Part shown: piece by piece, positions 9,201 to 15,028 of the stretch
Position numbering within the stretch: position 1 is the first letter of the stretch
Layout: each line of letters starts with the position of its first letter
Assembly (NCBI GenBank): GCA_002309015.1
Contig: DBWM01000027.1
Coordinates: 1-15,028 of the forward strand
Direction of reading: 5' to 3'
DNA: 15,028 nucleotides
From: Myxococcales bacterium UBA1238
GTDB taxonomy: Bacteria > Myxococcota_A > Bradymonadia > UBA7976 > UBA1532
Notes under the pieces: model-generated
The model's input: the letters and a program-made list of their open reading frames with translations, nothing else
What the model was told of the DNA's origin: nothing
Database searches by the model: none
Program-made: the position numbers and the translations under genes

Positions 9201-12200
9201 GAGGGGATAACCGGTCTTTTCGGCGATCACGTTGTGGAGGACGAGGGCAGAGGAGGCCGACTGAACATGCGCAGGAGCGACGGAGCTGTGATCGGCGTTT
9301 TCCACGATCGATCCGGTCTCTTCGATCGAGTCGCTGCCCGAAAGGCTGCCCATCTTCTCTGCGAGATCACCCAGAGTCATCTCGCCGTTGAGTGAATCGA
9401 GCTCGAGCTTAAGCCCGTCTTTGAGCTTTTCACGGAGTGCAGAGAGGATCTCGACGCGCTTGATCGAGTCGATCCCCAGATCCGCTTCGAGAGTCAGGCT
9501 GTCGTTTAAGAGCTCCAGGGGATACCCCGTCTTTTCGGCGACCACGGATCGCAGGATCTGATTGGCATCGGGCTTGTCGTTAGAGACCGGAGCGGGCCCG
9601 TGGGTGTATCCGCAGCGTGCAGGATTATTGGCTGAAACCTTAGGTGCCTTTACATGGGCCGCCGGACGCTCAGAAATCTGCGCCTGAGCGCTGCTGTTTG
9701 CGGTTGCAAGGCCTGCTTGACTTCCGTGGGCCAAAACTTCACTGTGCGAAAGGTCTGGTTTTGAGTCTGCAGTAAATACATTCGCGTGCGGAAGGTTATC
9801 TTTTGCATCGGGAGTGAATAGATCAGGCGATGTAAACTGTGATGCTCTCAAATCATCCTGTAAACGATCGCTGATGTTTACAGGATCGGTGAATGAGAGC
9901 GCTTCCGCACCCGGTTGTAAGCTCCCCAGACGGTTCAGATGCGCTTCCGCCATTCGCAGGAAGGCGAGATGCGTCTCGGTCATCGCCTTCTGCCAGGCGA
10001 GATGCGCTTCAGCCGTCGCTCTTTCGGTCTCGCGCCAGGCTTTGAGCCATGCGGAGGGCTCATTTTGCAACATCGCATCTCCCGCCTCTGGCCTGGAAGC
10101 TGGATTTTGAACCAAACCTTGAGATTGCTTGTCGTTCATTTGAACCTCTTTTACGGCTTGCATCGGGTGATCGATGCGCAGTTGAGCCTTCTTTTGAGTT
10201 TGCAAAGCGGGGAAGGAAGCCGCAGTTGCGGGATTTTGAAGCATCGCTGCAGGCTCAGGAACGGGCTTTGGCAGCGCAGCGGTGCCTCCTTTGGGCGGAT
10301 AAGGCTTTCCTAAGTTTGCACCAGAGACCATCACGGTCATCTTCGGGGTCGGATTCTGGCTCGGATCCACTGGCTTCTGGTATTCGCTCCAGAGCGCACC
10401 GAATTTCACATCAAACCCGCGCGTTGCGAGCACCGCCAAAGCTTCAAAGAAGGCTTCAAACCCCTTCTTCTTGTGATCGACCGCCACCGAGAGGACGTCG
10501 GGCTTGTCTTCTAAGATCTGATCGACCAGCTTCGAGAGTACGTTCCCGGGCCCGACCTCCACAAAGTTGCGGATCCCGGCGTCGTACATCGCGCGGATGA
10601 GCTCCACGAAGCGGACCGGCTTTGCGATCTGCTCCGCCAGGGACTCCCGGATCGCTTCCACATCTTCGGGATGCGGTTTGGCGGTCACGTTGGCGTAAAC
10701 CGGAATCGCCGGACGGTGAAGGTCGACCGTCTTTAAGAATTGATGGAACGGCTTCACCGCCGATGCGACGATGGGTGAGTGGAAAGCAGTGGAGACCGCG
10801 AGGCGCTTGCAGATGATCCCGCGCTTTTGCAGGGCTTCCGCAAAGGCATCGATGTCGGCCGTGCGCCCCGAGACGACAGTCTGCTTTGGACTGTTCAGGT
10901 TCGCGAAGGTGACCGGAATCTGAATCTCGCGCGCTGCGGCCTGAAGCTCGTCGAACGGGTGCAGCACCGCGAGCATCGCGCCGTCGGTGGTGGCCGCCTG
11001 AGCCATCAACTCGCCGCGACCGTGCGCCACCTTCATCAGCGCATCAAAATCGATCGCCTGCGCGGCGTACAAAGCGGCAATCTCGCCAAAACTGTGGCCC
11101 GCTACGGCGTCGGGATGAAGCCCCAGAGCATCGAGCAGCTCGAGGTAGCAGGCCGAACCCGCCGCGAGCGCCGGCTGCGCGCATTGCGTAGAGCGGATCC
11201 GCTGATCCTGGGCATCCGCATCCTCTTTTTTGAACGCCGGCGGCGGAAACACGACATCCGACACCGCAGGTAAGCCGTACTGAGGCGCCGACGCGCGATC
11301 CCACAGGTTGAGGGCCAGATCAAAATGCATCGCGAGATCGGCCGTCATCCCTACATGCTGGCTCCCTTGCCCCGGGAAGAGGAACGCAAGCCCGCCCTTG
11401 GGACTGCCTTGGCCAAACCAGGTTCCGATCGGCAGCGCGGCGCCTCTCCTTAAGGCCTCGGCGGCCTCGTTCAGCTTCGCCGAAAGCTCGGTTTCGTCGT
11501 GGGCGAGCACGCAAAGGCGGACGGATGCCTCCCTGAGCGGTTTTTTCTGCGTCTGATACGCGTGGTAAGACAGGCTTCCCGGCGTCACCTTCTCTGCAAA
11601 GGCGCGCGCACGCTCTGCCAGCTCCGCTTTGGTGTTTGCGGTCACGAATACGAGCTCAAACGGCAGATCCCTGATGCGCAGTTTGCGCTCCACACCGCGC
11701 CGATCGCTCCTCGGAGGCTCTTCGACCACCGCGTGAAAGTTCGATCCGCCAAAACCCATGGCTGAAACGCCCGCCCGACGGGGTGCCTGGCTGATCCATG
11801 GGCGTGCCTGGGTGTTGAGGTAGAACGGCGACTGCTCCATCTGAAGCTTCGGGTTCGGTTGCGAGACCTTGATCGTGGGCGGGAGAACGCCGTGATGGAG
11901 TGCGAAGACCGCCTTGCAGAGACTCGCCACACCCGCAGCCGCTTTGGTATGTCCCAATTGGGATTTGATGCTGCCGAGCGCGATGCTCTGGGCTTTGGAT
12001 CCCTCGAATGCGATCTTCAGTCCCTCGAACTCCGCCGCATCGCCCGCCTTTGTGCCCGTACCGTGCGCCTCCACAAGGCCCACCGTCTTCGGATCGATGC
12101 TGCATTCGGCGTACGCACGTTTTAATGCGACGGCCTGACCCGGTCCTGAAGGCGCATAAACGCTTCCGCTGCGCCCGTCAGAGCTCGATCCCACCGACTT

Positions 12201-13079
12201 TAAGATCGCATAGATGGGATGCCCCTTGGCCCGCGCATCTTCCAGACGCTCCAAAGCGACCATCCCGATGCCCTCACCGAGTAAGGTACCGTCGGCATCC
12301 GCCGAGAAGGGCCTGCAATCCCCGCTCTTTGACAAGGCCGGCGTCTTGGAGAAGCACATGAACATGAAGATGTCGGTCATCGTGTCGACGCCGCCCGTCA
12401 CCACCATGTCGGAATGCCCCAGTCGCAGCTCATCGACCGCCATCGCGATGGCCGAAAGGGAAGATGCGCAGGCGGCATCCGTTACGAAGTTGCATCCACC
12501 GAGGTTTAAGCGGTTGGCAATGCGTCCGGCGACCACGTTACCGAGCAATCCGGGAAAAGTGGTCTCTGTCCACGGGACGTAATGGTTCGCGATCCGGTCG
12601 CACACCTCCTGCGCTTTGGCTTCGGGCACCCCGGCATCGCGCAGGGACTTTAACCATATGGGTCGCTGAAGGCGCGATGTGGCGTCGAGCAACAGTTCCT
12701 GCGCCGATGTCACGCCCAAAATGACCGAAATGCGCGATCGATCGAGCGCCGCAAACTGTCCCTGGCTCACATCTTCCAATACGCGCTGCGCCACAATGAG
12801 CGCCAGCAGCTGAGAACTGTCTGTAGACTCGAGCTGCTTGGGCGGGATCCCAAACGACAGGGGATCGAACGGCACCGGAGACAAAAAGCCGCCGCGTTTG
12901 GCGTAGGTCTTGTCGGGTGCGGAGGGATCGGCATCGAAATAATCGTCGATCAACCATTTGGAGGGCGGCACGTCGGTCAGTAAATCGCGGCCCCGCAGGA
13001 TGTCGCACCAAAAGCCGTGCGTATCGATGGATCCGGGAAAGAGGGCGCTTAAGCCCACGATGGCGATGTCCTGTAACAT
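6195..13079 (-). CDS. pfaA: PfaA-type PUFA synthase subunit: KS-MAT-ACPx3-KR-DH
   Basis: This 2294-residue multidomain synthase has the following order. KS, about 1-455: active Cys204 in DAACASS, His339 in EAHGTGT, His377 in SQLGHTKAAAG. MAT, about 560-860: FLFPGQGSQ, Ser663 in GHSFG, Arg688, His767 in AFHSP. Linker, about 900-1165. Three ACPs with LGIDSIKRVE at Ser1205, Ser1310 and Ser1410. A proline-rich linker (1450-1585). KR with its structural half (about 1595-1765) and catalytic half (1775-2045): SGGGRGVTA, Lys1924, Ser1948, Tyr1961, Asn1965. C-terminal PKS-type DH, about 2050-2294: HSVRGVPVVP with His2070, and LDGALQ with Asp2214. All catalytic residues are present. It iteratively condenses and reduces malonyl units with PfaC and PfaD. 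Three ACPs is at the low end for this family. The ATG at 13079 has AAGG nine bases upstream, and the TGA overlaps the pfaC start (ATGA). The linker carries hendecad helices, 14-residue repeats and a hairpin-forming stretch. The product (EPA, DHA or other) cannot be read from the sequence. Confidence 0.96.
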   Translation of the reverse strand: MLQDIAIVGLSALFPGSIDTHGFWCDILRGRDLLTDVPPSKWLIDDYFDADPSAPDKTYAKRGGFLSPVPFDPLSFGIPPKQLESTDSSQLLALIVAQRVLEDVSQGQFAALDRSRISVILGVTSAQELLLDATSRLQRPIWLKSLRDAGVPEAKAQEVCDRIANHYVPWTETTFPGLLGNVVAGRIANRLNLGGCNFVTDAACASSLSAIAMAVDELRLGHSDMVVTGGVDTMTDIFMFMCFSKTPALSKSGDCRPFSADADGTLLGEGIGMVALERLEDARAKGHPIYAILKSVGSSSDGRSGSVYAPSGPGQAVALKRAYAECSIDPKTVGLVEAHGTGTKAGDAAEFEGLKIAFEGSKAQSIALGSIKSQLGHTKAAAGVASLCKAVFALHHGVLPPTIKVSQPNPKLQMEQSPFYLNTQARPWISQAPRRAGVSAMGFGGSNFHAVVEEPPRSDRRGVERKLRIRDLPFELVFVTANTKAELAERARAFAEKVTPGSLSYHAYQTQKKPLREASVRLCVLAHDETELSAKLNEAAEALRRGAALPIGTWFGQGSPKGGLAFLFPGQGSQHVGMTADLAMHFDLALNLWDRASAPQYGLPAVSDVVFPPPAFKKEDADAQDQRIRSTQCAQPALAAGSACYLELLDALGLHPDAVAGHSFGEIAALYAAQAIDFDALMKVAHGRGELMAQAATTDGAMLAVLHPFDELQAAAREIQIPVTFANLNSPKQTVVSGRTADIDAFAEALQKRGIICKRLAVSTAFHSPIVASAVKPFHQFLKTVDLHRPAIPVYANVTAKPHPEDVEAIRESLAEQIAKPVRFVELIRAMYDAGIRNFVEVGPGNVLSKLVDQILEDKPDVLSVAVDHKKKGFEAFFEALAVLATRGFDVKFGALWSEYQKPVDPSQNPTPKMTVMVSGANLGKPYPPKGGTAALPKPVPEPAAMLQNPATAASFPALQTQKKAQLRIDHPMQAVKEVQMNDKQSQGLVQNPASRPEAGDAMLQNEPSAWLKAWRETERATAEAHLAWQKAMTETHLAFLRMAEAHLNRLGSLQPGAEALSFTDPVNISDRLQDDLRASQFTSPDLFTPDAKDNLPHANVFTADSKPDLSHSEVLAHGSQAGLATANSSAQAQISERPAAHVKAPKVSANNPARCGYTHGPAPVSNDKPDANQILRSVVAEKTGYPLELLNDSLTLEADLGIDSIKRVEILSALREKLKDGLKLELDSLNGEMTLGDLAEKMGSLSGSDSIEETGSIVENADHSSVAPAHVQSASSALVLHNVIAEKTGYPLELLNDNLSLEADLGIDSIKRVEILSALREQLPNASALALDQLNGEMTLGELAQKLSAGEPKAQPKAPKSQPATPKAAPANSVSVEKLLRDVIAEKTGYPLELLNDSLSLEADLGIDSIKRVEILSALREQLPDAQNLSLDAMNGEMTLGALVNALKKAPAGRSAPPDPKPQIVEVRSEKPQPRPHLPQVSIRTLSIAPHSEDRRPNAQASVEESTADLTAMDSIEDLISPERTPAQQSAEPVAVRPTTNAEKAAPPVDAASKERPSARPKPDLKAKNAHHCRRLLVDSIPMPPSGMTLPYLRGGKIAVTDDPLGLGAALVPLLCAQGLDAHLVSDFSDEHRVIWTHGVASSSDLESAIAANFKAFSDARKFGRNLGQDHGYIAFVQDTGGRFMPENNRAYLAGPAALARTAVLEWPNATVRAIDLQLDGVDDIQAAAQALCDELLEGGPELNVGLTADGRRWIVVMRETDCTPTMNRLSSQDVHLVSGGGRGVTAATVCELAQQFGGHYMLLGRTELKPEPECCKGLTAEPDLKRALASAASTPAELNRLVKDVLAVREIRATLSRLESLGCPAAYRTCNVTKPEEVASCASEARNLFGPITSVIHGAGVIADKAIVDKSDEAFMRVFETKVRGLDALLKVTKDDPLKILIAFSSVVATCGNKGQCDYGMANEILNKLVQKEAVDRPGLLARAFGFGPFDGGMVTPSLAAHFKARGVDLIPVAEGAKMICAETMSDMPSEIALCVGYGKTISGELPPSEQTLLLQVSQTSHPELIDHSVRGVPVVPMALVIEWFLRAGQIFRPDTPYTRLKDLEVLRGIQLENPKKAVLLALHCKAGSEGQIELSLTQGETRHYRATLWPHSEQMPSEILNPALEPWNDRPIYGDVLFHGPSFQVIEKIEGVGPTGLAGQLKKCSGLLALDGALQCALLFAREKLGCATLPMRIGAVTLRPAKSKLVRCVLAGEALDENRVRSTIQLKDSDGHTAICLKSVEVLRIPEAQK
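8745..9560 (-). repeat. Three tandem ACP modules in pfaA
   Basis: Three acyl carrier protein domains of about 80 residues share AEKTGYPLELLND, then LGIDSIKRVEILSALRE and LNGEMTLG (MNGEMTLG in the third). The phosphopantetheine serines are residues 1205, 1310 and 1410 (codons near 9467, 9152 and 8852), so module spacings are 105 and 100 residues. The domains are near-identical while the intervening linkers differ, as is usual for tandem ACPs of PUFA synthases. Confidence 0.95.
9657..9824 (-). repeat. Degenerate 14-residue repeats in the PfaA linker before ACP1
   Basis: The linker shows a 14-residue period with repeats starting at residues 1086 (DLFTPDAKDNLPHA), 1100 (NVFTADSKPDLSHS), 1114 (EVLAHGSQAGLATA) and 1128 (NSSAQAQ). 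At DNA level GTGCGAAAGG (9744) and GTGCGGAAGG (9786) are 42 bp apart, and GGTTGCAAGGCCTGC at 9702 resembles the first half of the pfaC repeat. The unit length equals that in pfaC, but the sequence is much diverged, so a common origin is plausible and not proven. Confidence 0.6.
9844..9900. repeat. Two-part perfect inverted repeat inside pfaA coding sequence
   Basis: The inner arms are ATCCTGTAAAC (9855-9865) and its exact complement GTTTACAGGAT (9876-9886), around a 10-base loop. The outer arms are GCTCTCA (9844-9850) and TGAGAGC (9894-9900), also exact complements. Eighteen base pairs could form with one small asymmetric internal loop. It lies in the linker codons for residues about 1060-1079, after the helical segment and before the first ACP, in a stretch that looks lower in GC than its surroundings. 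No T-tract follows on the transcribed strand, so it is not a classical terminator. Confidence 0.85.
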
Positions 13080-13107
13080 TTGGGGATACCTTGGATGGAA
13101 ATCGTGA
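13080..13107 (-). promoter_or_regulatory. pfaD-pfaA intergenic gap with ribosome binding site
   Basis: The 28-bp gap contains AAGG (plus-strand cctt at 13089-13092), nine bases before the pfaA ATG. It is too short for an independent promoter with its own terminator, so pfaA is probably read from the upstream transcript. Confidence 0.7.
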
Positions 13108-14667
13108 TTAGGCGAGCGGGCGAGGGGTGAACTGAAATGCGCTTCCGGGCATGGGCGCCCCTGCTGTGCGCAATTGTTGTGCGCGCGCGATGCATGCGGC
13201 GCCTTCCATTAAGTTGAGTGCGATCGAAGAGACGGTCCGCGCTTCCTGCGGCTCCAGAAAACTGCCCTGAACCCAGGCGTTGAAGGCGCCGATCCCCGAT
13301 CCGCACCAGATCTGACGGTCGAGCTTGCGCTCCGGCGTGCCATCGATGGCCCATTGACTCGCGAGCCCCAGATACCCACGGAAGAGCAAGGCCATCTGAT
13401 GCCTGGGATCCCTTTGCGCCTGCTCGAGTTCGCCGGGATCGCGGCGCTGCCAGTATTCCGCCGTCTGCTTCCAGGCCTCATCGAGGCTTTGCCGGAAGAT
13501 CTCCCGCTCGAGGCGCTGCAGTTCGGCCGCCGGGAGCGCTTCGAGCGACGGATATTCGCGGTAGATCGCGCCGAGCCGCCTGGCCCTCTGGGCAAACAAG
13601 GTGCCGCGCTTCAAAACCTGGACCTCAGCACCGAGCTCGAACATGTCGGCTGCAGGGGCGGTCGCCACATCGGAGAGATCAGCCTGTGCGAGCAATGCCT
13701 TTGCAGACTCGTGCAACCCGCTCTCTACGGCGCCCACATTGACCGATCCGGTCACCACATAGGCAGCACCCATGGCAAAAGCCGCCGCGACCGCCCTCGG
13801 TGTGCTGATCCCACCGGCCGCCCCCACGCGAACCCGTGGTGCCATCCGATCGCGAAGCTCCAGAATGCTGGGCAGGAGCGCTGAAAACGACTGCCGATCC
13901 GTATGCCCGCCGCTGTCGGCTTCTGCCGTCAGATCGTCGACGACCGGATTTTGCGCCGCCCGCTCGGCCTCATCCTTTGTGATGGCCCCCTGCGACCAGA
14001 GATCCTGCAGCAACGCCTGAGGGACGGGCTGCAAAAAGCGCCGCGCGACTTCGGGCCGCGAGATCTTGGCCATCAGGCGGAATTTTTGACCCTCGGGCGC
14101 AAACCGCTTGGCCGAAAGGTAGGCGACCGCAGGCGTGATCTCGATGAAGGCGGCCAGCTCGACGGCCGGGACGCGATGCTTCAGGTAAAGATCGGCCAGC
14201 GCCCGTTCAAACGAGAGATCGTGCGGCGAATGCATGAAGTTCGAGGCGAAAACCCGGCCCTGCAACCGCGACTCGATGGTCGAAAGCGCGCGATCGACGC
14301 GATCCAGGCTGAGCCCGCCGGCCCCAAAACTCGCAAGGAGCCCCGCCTCCGCCGCAGCGCAGACCAGCTTTTCGCTCGCGATGCCCTTGGCCATGGCGCC
14401 GGTCATGTAAGGGAACCGGCATCTGTAACTCTCGCAGAAGCCGCGATCCCCCATCCATTCGGGATAGAGCGGCGGCAGGATCGCGAGACAACAATATGGG
14501 CTCTCCGCCGTCTTTTGGGCCGAAAGCTGACCCTCAAATCCGACGCCAACGTTGCCTTGATCGTCGCGCAGAACGAATGCCGTCTCGCGGAATCGACTTA
14601 CGGCTTTGATGAGATCGCGTGGTGAAAAAGCGGGCGAATCGCCCAAAGGCTGCCAAAAACCGAGCAT
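13108..14667 (-). CDS. pfaD: PfaD-type enoyl reductase of PUFA synthase (FMN-dependent, 2-nitropropane dioxygenase-like)
   Basis: This 519-residue protein is close to the usual PfaD length of about 540. It is the stand-alone trans-acting enoyl reductase that saturates selected double bonds on the growing ACP-bound chain. It has a TIM-barrel of the nitronate monooxygenase type. Visible motifs are FPYMTGAMAKGIAS (residues 85-98), an EADSGGHTDR segment (249-258) with the likely catalytic His255, and the FMN-phosphate loop VGAAGGIST (281-289) followed by MGAAYVVTGSVN (299-310). The C-terminal 150 residues form the alpha-helical extension typical of PfaD, including YWQRRDP, LGLASQWAIDG and IWCGSGIGAFN. 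The ATG at 14665-14667 is preceded by AAAAGG ten bases upstream. The gene lies 17 bp after the epimerase-like gene and 28 bp before pfaA. Its position ahead of pfaA matches myxobacterial pfa1 rather than the marine gammaproteobacterial order, where pfaD is last. Confidence 0.95.
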   Translation of the reverse strand: MLGFWQPLGDSPAFSPRDLIKAVSRFRETAFVLRDDQGNVGVGFEGQLSAQKTAESPYCCLAILPPLYPEWMGDRGFCESYRCRFPYMTGAMAKGIASEKLVCAAAEAGLLASFGAGGLSLDRVDRALSTIESRLQGRVFASNFMHSPHDLSFERALADLYLKHRVPAVELAAFIEITPAVAYLSAKRFAPEGQKFRLMAKISRPEVARRFLQPVPQALLQDLWSQGAITKDEAERAAQNPVVDDLTAEADSGGHTDRQSFSALLPSILELRDRMAPRVRVGAAGGISTPRAVAAAFAMGAAYVVTGSVNVGAVESGLHESAKALLAQADLSDVATAPAADMFELGAEVQVLKRGTLFAQRARRLGAIYREYPSLEALPAAELQRLEREIFRQSLDEAWKQTAEYWQRRDPGELEQAQRDPRHQMALLFRGYLGLASQWAIDGTPERKLDRQIWCGSGIGAFNAWVQGSFLEPQEARTVSSIALNLMEGAACIARAQQLRTAGAPMPGSAFQFTPRPLA

Positions 14668-14684
14668 GACTGCATCGCCTTTTC
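14668..14684 (-). promoter_or_regulatory. Epimerase-pfaD gap with ribosome binding site
   Basis: The 17-bp gap contains AAAAGG (plus-strand 14678-14683), ten bases before the chosen pfaD ATG. Another ATG seven bases further upstream is out of frame, so the start at 14667 is preferred. Confidence 0.7.
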
Positions 14685-15028
14685 TTAGAGAGCGCGGAAG
14701 CTTTGGATGGTGCGTTCGAGGCCTTCCTCAGGCGTGACGATGGGGGCATAACCGAGATCCCGCCTGGCCGCCTCGATGCTGTACCAGTGGGATTGAGAAA
14801 GCTCGCGGACCAAAAAGCGCGTGAGGGTGGGCTCAGAGGTTTTTCGAAGCAGCGCATGCAGCGCTTCGGTGCAGGCGCCGGCAAAATAAGCGAGCGCATA
14901 GGGTACGCTGCTCTTCACGGGGCCGAGCCCAAGCTCCGTCAGCAGATGGTCGATCCAGGGCCAGAGCATCACGGGTTCCGCATCGGTGATGAAATACGCC
15001 TTGCCCGCAATCGGACTCTGCGGCTCGA
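14685..15028 (-). CDS. NAD-dependent epimerase / 3-beta-HSD family protein, C-terminal part (OleD/NSDHL-like), cut by window edge
   Basis: This is the C-terminal part of an extended short-chain dehydrogenase. The reading frame stays open to the right edge, so the true start is outside; the GTG/ATG near 14970 is internal. Visible signatures are GKAYFITDAEPV followed by LWPW, then an SVPYALAYFAGA helix, and near the end the stretch SHWYSIEAARRDLGYAP with PEEGLERT. This pattern is typical of the C-terminal substrate-binding region of 3-beta-hydroxysteroid dehydrogenases, NSDHL sterol decarboxylating dehydrogenases and the bacterial olefin protein OleD. The NAD-binding Rossmann half and the YxxxK catalytic motif would lie outside. 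It ends in TAA only 17 bp before pfaD, so it is probably in the same operon. An OleD-type role, reducing a 2-alkyl-3-ketoacid in hydrocarbon synthesis, is an inference; a sterol or nucleotide-sugar substrate cannot be excluded. Confidence 0.85.
   Translation of the reverse strand, partial: EPQSPIAGKAYFITDAEPVMLWPWIDHLLTELGLGPVKSSVPYALAYFAGACTEALHALLRKTSEPTLTRFLVRELSQSHWYSIEAARRDLGYAPIVTPEEGLERTIQSFRAL

Noticed and set aside
14685..14972. Small complete gene starting at GTG 14972
   Set aside because: The frame is open further upstream and reads the family motif GKAYFITDAEPV just before it, so this is the tail of a longer gene.

Overview
The window holds one minus-strand operon for a polyunsaturated fatty acid (PUFA) / secondary-lipid synthase of the Pfa type. 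Transcription runs from the right edge to the left. In that order it contains: the 3' end of an NAD-dependent epimerase / 3-beta-hydroxysteroid dehydrogenase-like gene, closest to OleD/NSDHL (14685-15028, cut by the window edge); pfaD, an FMN enoyl reductase (13108-14667); pfaA, KS-MAT-three ACPs-KR-DH (6195-13079); and pfaC, KS-CLF-FabA-like DH-DH (427-6198). Gaps are 17 and 28 bp, and pfaA/pfaC overlap by ATGA, so the genes are probably co-transcribed and partly translationally coupled. The promoter lies outside the window. No plus-strand gene is supported.

How the parts work together, from knowledge of the family: MAT loads malonyl units onto the tandem ACPs of PfaA, and the KS domains and KS-CLF pair condense them. 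KR reduces the ketone. The PKS-type DH of PfaA and the two FabA-like DHs of PfaC dehydrate and isomerise. PfaD reduces selected double bonds. The gene order ER, then KS/MAT/ACP/KR, then KS/CLF/DH/DH resembles myxobacterial pfa1-pfa2-pfa3. However, PfaC has neither the AT between CLF and DH nor the terminal acyltransferase (AGPAT) of myxobacterial Pfa3, and no pfaB is present. The GC-rich sequence and gene order suggest a delta-proteobacterial-type lineage (Myxococcota, Bdellovibrionota or similar); this is a weak inference. No phosphopantetheinyl transferase is in the window.

The most unusual structure is a 42-bp repeat family. Seven units sit directly after the pfaC stop codon (133-426). Related units, registering at the same internal positions, lie inside pfaC (2763-2972 and about 3186-3647), where they encode 14-residue linker repeats. 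Each good unit has two different palindromes with centres 21 bp apart, so palindrome centres recur about every two helical turns. A degenerate 14-residue periodicity also occurs in the PfaA linker, next to a strong two-part inverted repeat (9844-9900) inside the coding sequence. GATC is strikingly over-represented where I counted it.
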